Positions 24,979 through 29,819 of a stretch of DNA of 29,819 nucleotides are shown here, in pieces. Made by a program: the position numbers and the translations under genes. Source of the DNA: Coemansia sp. RSA 922 (taxonomy: Eukaryota > Kickxellomycota > Kickxellomycetes > Kickxellales > Kickxellaceae); the NCBI GenBank assembly GCA_027577415.1, contig JANBQS010000163.1:1-29819 (forward strand), written 5' to 3'. Positions within the stretch are counted from its first letter, which is position 1, and each line of letters begins with the position of its first letter. The notes under the pieces are model-generated. The model was not told where the DNA came from, did no database searches, and saw only the letters and a program-made list of their open reading frames with translations.

Positions 24979-25241
24979 CGCGTGTCTAGGTATGAAAGAA
25001 TATGAATAAGAGTACAGAAAACCAAGAAAGAAATTAAAAGGAAAAATATACACAGTGAAGGCAAACTTGCATCGACGACACCGCAAAAAAAAAAAAAAAA
25101 GTTACCGAGCTCAGTTTGAGTGTGATTCTTGATCGAGAAGATCAAGAAGATCAAGAACAATATTCAGGAAGGACTGGGGGAAGCTGCGCTCTTTTCACTT
25201 CTTCACCACTCGCGTTCCTTTTTAGCTTGAATTGTTCACTA
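24979..25241. promoter_or_regulatory. Bidirectional promoter, NOPCHAP1-like / RAD50
   Basis: A 263-nt divergent spacer containing an A-run at about 25085-25100 and a 9-bp tandem repeat (gatcaagaa type) at 25131-25157. No TATA box is seen. Confidence 0.45.
25131..25157. repeat. 9-bp tandem repeat, three copies
   Basis: Units at 25131-25139 (gatcgagaa), 25140-25148 and 25149-25157 (gatcaagaa) lie in the likely 5' leader of RAD50. Confidence 0.75.
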
Positions 25242-28200
25242 ATGTCTGTCATTCGCAAACTGCTCATTCAGGGCGTTCGGTCGTTTGACCCCCAGAACCA
25301 AGATATTATCGAGTTTTACGCGCCCTTGACAATTATCGTTGGTCAGAATGGCTGCGGCAAGACGACTATTATCGAGTGCCTCAAGTACATAACAACTGGT
25401 GAGCTACCTCCCAACAGCAAAGGTGGTGCGTTTATCCACGATCCAAAGGTACGAATGTTCTTACAACCTTTACTCTCTTTTTTCTGCTCAAAAGCAATGC
25501 TTCTAATTGTACATTTCTTTTGCTAAATACCCAAACTTAGCTGGCTGGAGAGACCGAGGTCAAGGCTCAGGTGAAGCTGCGATTTAACAACGTCAGTCAG
25601 CGGTCGATGACGTGCGTGAGGTCGATGCTCCTGTCGCAAAAGAAGGCGACGGTGACCCAAAAGACACTTGAGGGAGCGCTGTCATTTGACGCGACTGCGA
25701 CTGAGGACAAAGTCAGTATCAGTAGCCGCTGTGCCGACCTAGACGCCATGATGCCCGAACAGCTGGGCGTATCAAAGGCTGTGCTCGAGAACGTGATCTT
25801 CTGCCACCAAGAGGAGAGCAACTGGCCGCTCTCTGAGGCGTCCATTCTAAAGAAGAAGTTCGACGAGATATTTGCTGCCACTCGGTACACCAAAGCGCTC
25901 GAGTCGATAAAGACTATTCGCAAGGGTCAGGCGATCGAGATCCGTGTACAGCGTGGTGAGCTCAAGCACCTCGAGGAGAAGAAGACAAAGTCTGAACGGG
26001 TTCGCGTCGAATATGAAAAGTCTACTGTGGCTATCCATGAGTACAAGACACGTATTGACGGCATTCAGCGACAGGAGGAGCAAGTCACAGCACAGATCGA
26101 GAGTTTGGCCGAGCGCTTGCAGGAGTTTATGGCGCTGTGCACAATTATTCAGGGGCTGAAGGCGAGTCTGGACGAGAAAGTTGCTAGCTATCGCGAGATG
26201 GAATCCAATACCCGGATCCTCGAAGTATCTGACGAGGAGCTGCAAACCATGGGGGCGGATATTCAGCAGCAGATCGAGTCGCAGGGCAGTGACAACCAGC
26301 GCCGCCACGACGAACGCGACAATTTGCAGCGGCAGTGTGGTGCGGCACAACGCGAGATCGACGACATGCTGTCTCAGATCGGTCGGCTCCAAGCAGCGCG
26401 CGATAGCTTGGAGAGCATGATAGCAAGCCGAGCGGCGACCATAGCAGAGACCATCAGCGCGGCCAGCTTGTCTAGCAGCGACTCGCAGGACACCGACTGT
26501 CAGGCCGAAGACTGCGCAGCCCAAATCGAGACGCGCCTGAGTCACGCCGAGGCTGAGCGAGTGGAGACCAGGCGGCGTGCTGAGGCTCGTGAGCGTGAGC
26601 TGCAAGCCGATATTAATGCGGCTCAGTCGCAGATTTATGACTTTAACAATGCGGCTACGCTGAGCGAGAAGCGAGTCTCGTCCAACCTGCAAGAGATCCG
26701 TGGCTTGAAGGAGAAACACGATGCGCTGCAGCCAGATGTGGCCTCGCTTAAGAGTACTGAGGATGCATTGGCCGCCGAAAAGGGCCTGTTGGCGGCGGGT
26801 CAGGCGCAAGACTCGGAGCGCGTGTATAACGAGAAGGCAAAGCAGAAGCGGCTGGAGCTAGTTGGTTTGGCTGATGAGATCGCGCGCCTGAACTCGGAGA
26901 TTGCGCGCAATAACTTGCAAGCCGATACGCGAGCCAAGCTAGCCCTAAGAAAGTCGGAACTCGAGGGCAAGCTAGCTCGGAAGAACGAGCTGGCGGCCAA
27001 TAGCGACCTAGCCAAGTACCAGTCTTCTGGCCAGGACCAGAGCCGCTCGGCGCTCATCAAGAAGGCGATCGAGGCCAAGAAGCAGGAGATCGAGCAGTGG
27101 AACGACAAAAGCAAGAATAACTCGAGCGAGCTGGCGAATAAACAGATGCGCTTGGACATGGCTATCGCAGAATTCGTAAAGAAGGAAGCTGAGGCGAACT
27201 CGACGGAGAGTGACATTTACCTTGAATGCAACGGTGGTAAGTATGAGGAGACGGTCGAGCATATCCAGTCGGAACTCCAGGCCGTGTTGGAGATGGCCGG
27301 CCACTATAAGAGCGCATCGTCGATGTACAAGGCTTATATTCAAAAAGTCGAGACTGACCACGCCTGTCCCGTTTGCCAGCGAGGCTGGAGTGACAAGGCC
27401 GATGAGGCGAAGCTGATTTCTAGGCTGAAGCTCGACTACACGTCTGCTCCGACCGAACTGCTCCAGCTTGAAGGGGAAATCAAGACGTATGAGAGGCAGC
27501 TGAACAAGCTTCATGGATTGCGCTCGCGGGTAGATGACCTGGAGGGCTGGAGGGCGGGTGAAAAGGATTTGCTCGAGGGCCAAATCAAAGAGCTAAGGAC
27601 TAACGTCGAGGGTCTTGAGTTCATGGTTGGTGAATACCAAGCTGAGCTGGCGTGTTCGAGCTCCGATCTCGAGTCTCTAACCGAGCTGCTAACAAAGTCC
27701 GACGAACTCGATGAGTTGGAAAAGGCGTGCAGCACGCTGACGCGTCAGATCGAGACGCATGAGCATGAGCTTTTGGCGACGGGGTCAATCAAGACCGCTG
27801 ATGAGCTGCAGCGCGAGATCTCGGCTCACCAGGCCCAGGAGTCGGCTGTCAGACGTGAGCTCGACCGGTTGGGCCAGGAGAGCATCTTTAAGCAGAGAGA
27901 GCTTGGGGCGCGTCAGGACACCATCCGTCGCCTCCAGGACTCTCTTACAGAGCTGTCGTGCCAGGCCGACGAGCGTGCTGTGTTGCTTGTTCGTGTTTCC
28001 GAGCTGGAGAAAGCCAACGTTGGCCTTGAGGCTGAGGGCCAAGCGGCGCGTGTCAAGGCTGAGTCTGTCACTCCTCAGCTTCAGCAGTGTGTGAAGCGCC
28101 TGGCTGACTTCCGCAGTGAGGCTCGTGGGCAAGAAGCGCTTATCGACCAGCGTGTGCGCGATCTTACGCAGTGCAAGGACCAGTTGGCGCTGATAAGCCG

Positions 28201-29392
28201 CGAGATTAGCAATGTCCGCGCGATGCTGAGTTGTACGGCCGGAGAGCACCGCTATGCTGACCGGCTGGAGCAAGTCCGGGCGCAGAAGAATGAGCAGCAG
28301 GAGCGCATGGCTCAGCTGAACGTCAAGCTTGATGACATTGTCACGGCGCTCCGAGAGTCGGACCGCATTGCAGCTCAGCTAGTCACTACGCAGCGCCAGA
28401 TTTCAGACAATATTCGGCTGCGTGCCAACCGCTGTGACCAAGCGCGGCTGGACGCCGAGCTCAAGGACGCCCAGGACAAGCAGGCGCAGTTGGAGAGCCA
28501 ACTCAGCCAGATCTACAACGACGATGACGATGCTGCTGAGGATGAGGAGGACAGTGACTGCGAGATGGCTGGCAGCCCGCGTAAGCGGCTCCGCGATGGC
28601 AGTGCCGCTGGGTCTGGGAGACTTCGTGGTGGTGCGCAGTTGCAGCGGCGACGCGACGTGCTTCATGCGCAGCTATCGCGACTCACTAGCGAGCGGGCGG
28701 GGCTGCAGGGTGAGATCAAGCAGCTTGAGGATCAGGCGCGGCGGTTGGCGCATGAGCTGACAACGGACTACCGGGACATTGACCAGCTGTTTGTCAAGCA
28801 GCTGGTACTGTGCAAGACTGAGGAGCTGGCCAACGCAGATCTCGAGACGTACGGCAAGGCGCTTGACTCGGCGATTATGCGGTACCACTCGCTCAAAATG
28901 CAGGACATCAACAAGATCATCCGCGAGCTGTGGAGCAACACGTACCAGGGCAACGACATTGACACTATTGAGATCCGGTCCGAGATGGAGGGCGCACGCA
29001 ACAGCCGCTCGCACAACTACCGAGTCGTTATGATTAAGGGCGGCCATGCCATCGATATGCGTGGTCGTTGTAGCGCTGGACAGAAAGTCCTGGCGTGCTT
29101 GATTATTCGCTTGGCGTTGGCTGAAACTTTTAGCGTTAACTGTGGTATTCTGGCTTTGGACGAGCCTACTACTAATCTCGACCAGGAGAATATTGACAGT
29201 TTGGCGAGGAGCTTGGCGCGTATTATCAGATCGCGTCAGGAGCAACGGAACTTCCAGCTCATAGTCATTACTCACGACGAAGTGTTTATGCAGCTATTGG
29301 GAAAGTCCGAGTACGCCGACTACTACTGGCGCGTGTACAAGGACGAGAATCAGTGCAGCGTCTTTGCCCGTCGCTCCATTGCAAATAACTGA
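25242..29392 (+). CDS. RAD50: RAD50, SMC-like ATPase of the MRN/MRX complex
   Basis: Two exons, 25242-25448 and 25541-29392, encode 1352 residues (human and yeast 1312). Rad50 with Mre11 and Nbs1/Xrs2 senses and tethers DNA double-strand breaks and acts at telomeres and in meiosis. Visible motifs: N-terminus [17 protein letters not shown], Walker A GQNGCGKT (34-41), Q-loop [15 protein letters not shown] with Gln159, and long coiled coils. The zinc-hook CPVC has Cys678 and Cys681. The ABC signature [21 protein letters not shown] follows, with Ser1247, then Walker [13 protein letters not shown] with Asp1276 and Glu1277, and the H-loop THDEVF. An acidic and basic, non-coiled insert lies at about 1063-1105. 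Codon use in exon 2 is GC-rich. All residues needed for activity are present. Confidence 0.96.
25449..25540 (+). other. Spliceosomal intron in RAD50
   Basis: A 92-nt phase-0 intron with donor GTACGA, branch-like GCTAAAT (about 25522-25528) and acceptor AACTTAG. Removal joins FIHDPK to [15 protein letters not shown], as expected for Rad50. Confidence 0.92.
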
Positions 29393-29724
29393 GTGCGTGA
29401 GACAAGTGAACTTCACTTTCTATGGTCTTTTTAGGTCCTTTTTACTGCGGCTACTGTTTGTTTGTTTCTTTTTTGTAGAACGGATAATATCCCTTTATAA
29501 ATATTTTTATTCCCCCACATCTCATTGCAGAAAGAACGGCGCAGCTAGCCTGCTTTTTTTTGTCAGTCTCACATTCTCTCCCCCAAAGTTGCACTCAAGC
29601 CCCTATTTAAGGGCGACATCCCCCACCCTCTCCTTTTTTTTCCCACTTTTATTTTTTCTCCATCAAACAACTCAACTTTTCTCTCTTCACTTTTTTTTTT
29701 TTCAATTACTCGCTTATATACGAA
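29393..29724. promoter_or_regulatory. RAD50 3' region and promoter of the next gene
   Basis: A 332-nt spacer, strongly T/pyrimidine-rich from 29560 to 29710 (T11-type runs), leading to the ATG at 29725. The pyrimidine-rich leader resembles those before other plus-strand genes here. No gene is supported in it. Confidence 0.4.
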
Positions 29725-29819
29725 ATGGTCAACACTTTTATTGAAAAGACTACGCAGGGGTGGGCGCCGACTCATGCCAAGCTAGCCGAGATGGTTCTGA
29801 ACGAGTCAGGCACTGTGCC
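29725..29819 (+). CDS. 5' end of an unidentified gene
   Basis: An ATG at 29725, after a T-rich leader, opens a frame of 31 codons plus two bases that runs off the window. It begins MVNTFIEKTTQGWAPTHAKL. The peptide looks like a real, hydrophilic helical start, but too little is visible to name it. Confidence 0.5.
   Translation, partial: MVNTFIEKTTQGWAPTHAKLAEMVLNESGTV

Noticed and set aside
25847..26809. 320-codon minus-strand frame opposite RAD50
   Set aside because: It is antisense to the RAD50 coiled coil. The Leu-rich product is the expected mirror of Glu/Lys/Gln-rich GC-biased codons.
1..29819. CRISPR array, rRNA genes, intact transposon with terminal repeats
   Set aside because: No regularly spaced direct repeats, no rRNA-like blocks, and no paired terminal repeats around a transposase were seen. 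The only mobile-element hint is the recombinase-like domain at 16026-16748.

Overview
The window is nuclear DNA of a filamentous or zygosporic fungus. Genes are compact, alternate between strands, and carry few introns of about 80-90 nt. T-rich tracts precede start codons and core eukaryotic housekeeping genes are recognisable. The F-box/LRR-like family at 14.3 and 17.1 kb resembles, from memory, lineage-expanded families of Kickxellales (Coemansia/Linderina-like Zoopagomycota). That placement is an inference from the proteins, not a database result.

Layout. 1-2855 (-): large Sfi1-like centrin-binding repeat protein whose C-terminus runs off the left edge. About 3025-3634 (+): poorly resolved spliced hypothetical gene. 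3910-5295 (+): AP-1 clathrin adaptor mu subunit, one intron. 5400-6296 (-): monoglyceride lipase. 7114-9789 (+): large LIM-domain-binding (LDB/SEUSS-type) transcription cofactor with poly-Q tracts. 9901-10671 (-): alpha/beta hydrolase. 11175-12224 (+): membrane protein with an MIT-like helical bundle. 12344-13891 (+): SMU1. 14330-18861: accessory island holding a 3' remnant of an F-box/LRR-like gene, a methionine-rich secreted protein, a protein ending in a tyrosine-recombinase-like core-binding domain without a catalytic domain, and the full-length F-box/LRR-like gene. 19062-20618 (+): PRP31. 20678-21922 (-): proteasome ATPase RPT3. 22427-23064 (-): HMG-box protein with a probable GC-AG intron. 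23760-24179 (+): AT-rich orphan gene. 24409-24978 (-): NOPCHAP1/DUF4598-like protein. 25242-29392 (+): RAD50 with one intron. 29725-end (+): start of an unidentified gene.

How the genes relate. This is not an operon-like or dedicated system. Most genes are independent housekeeping functions: two spliceosome components (SMU1, PRP31), the proteasome, vesicle coating, lipid hydrolysis, snoRNP assembly and double-strand-break repair. The two spliceosome genes flank the lineage-specific island, which is the most accessory-looking part. Divergent pairs (Sfi1-like/3.0 kb gene, lipase/LDB, hydrolase/MIT protein, NOPCHAP1-like/RAD50) probably share promoters. I found no convincing tRNA, rRNA, CRISPR array or intact transposon.
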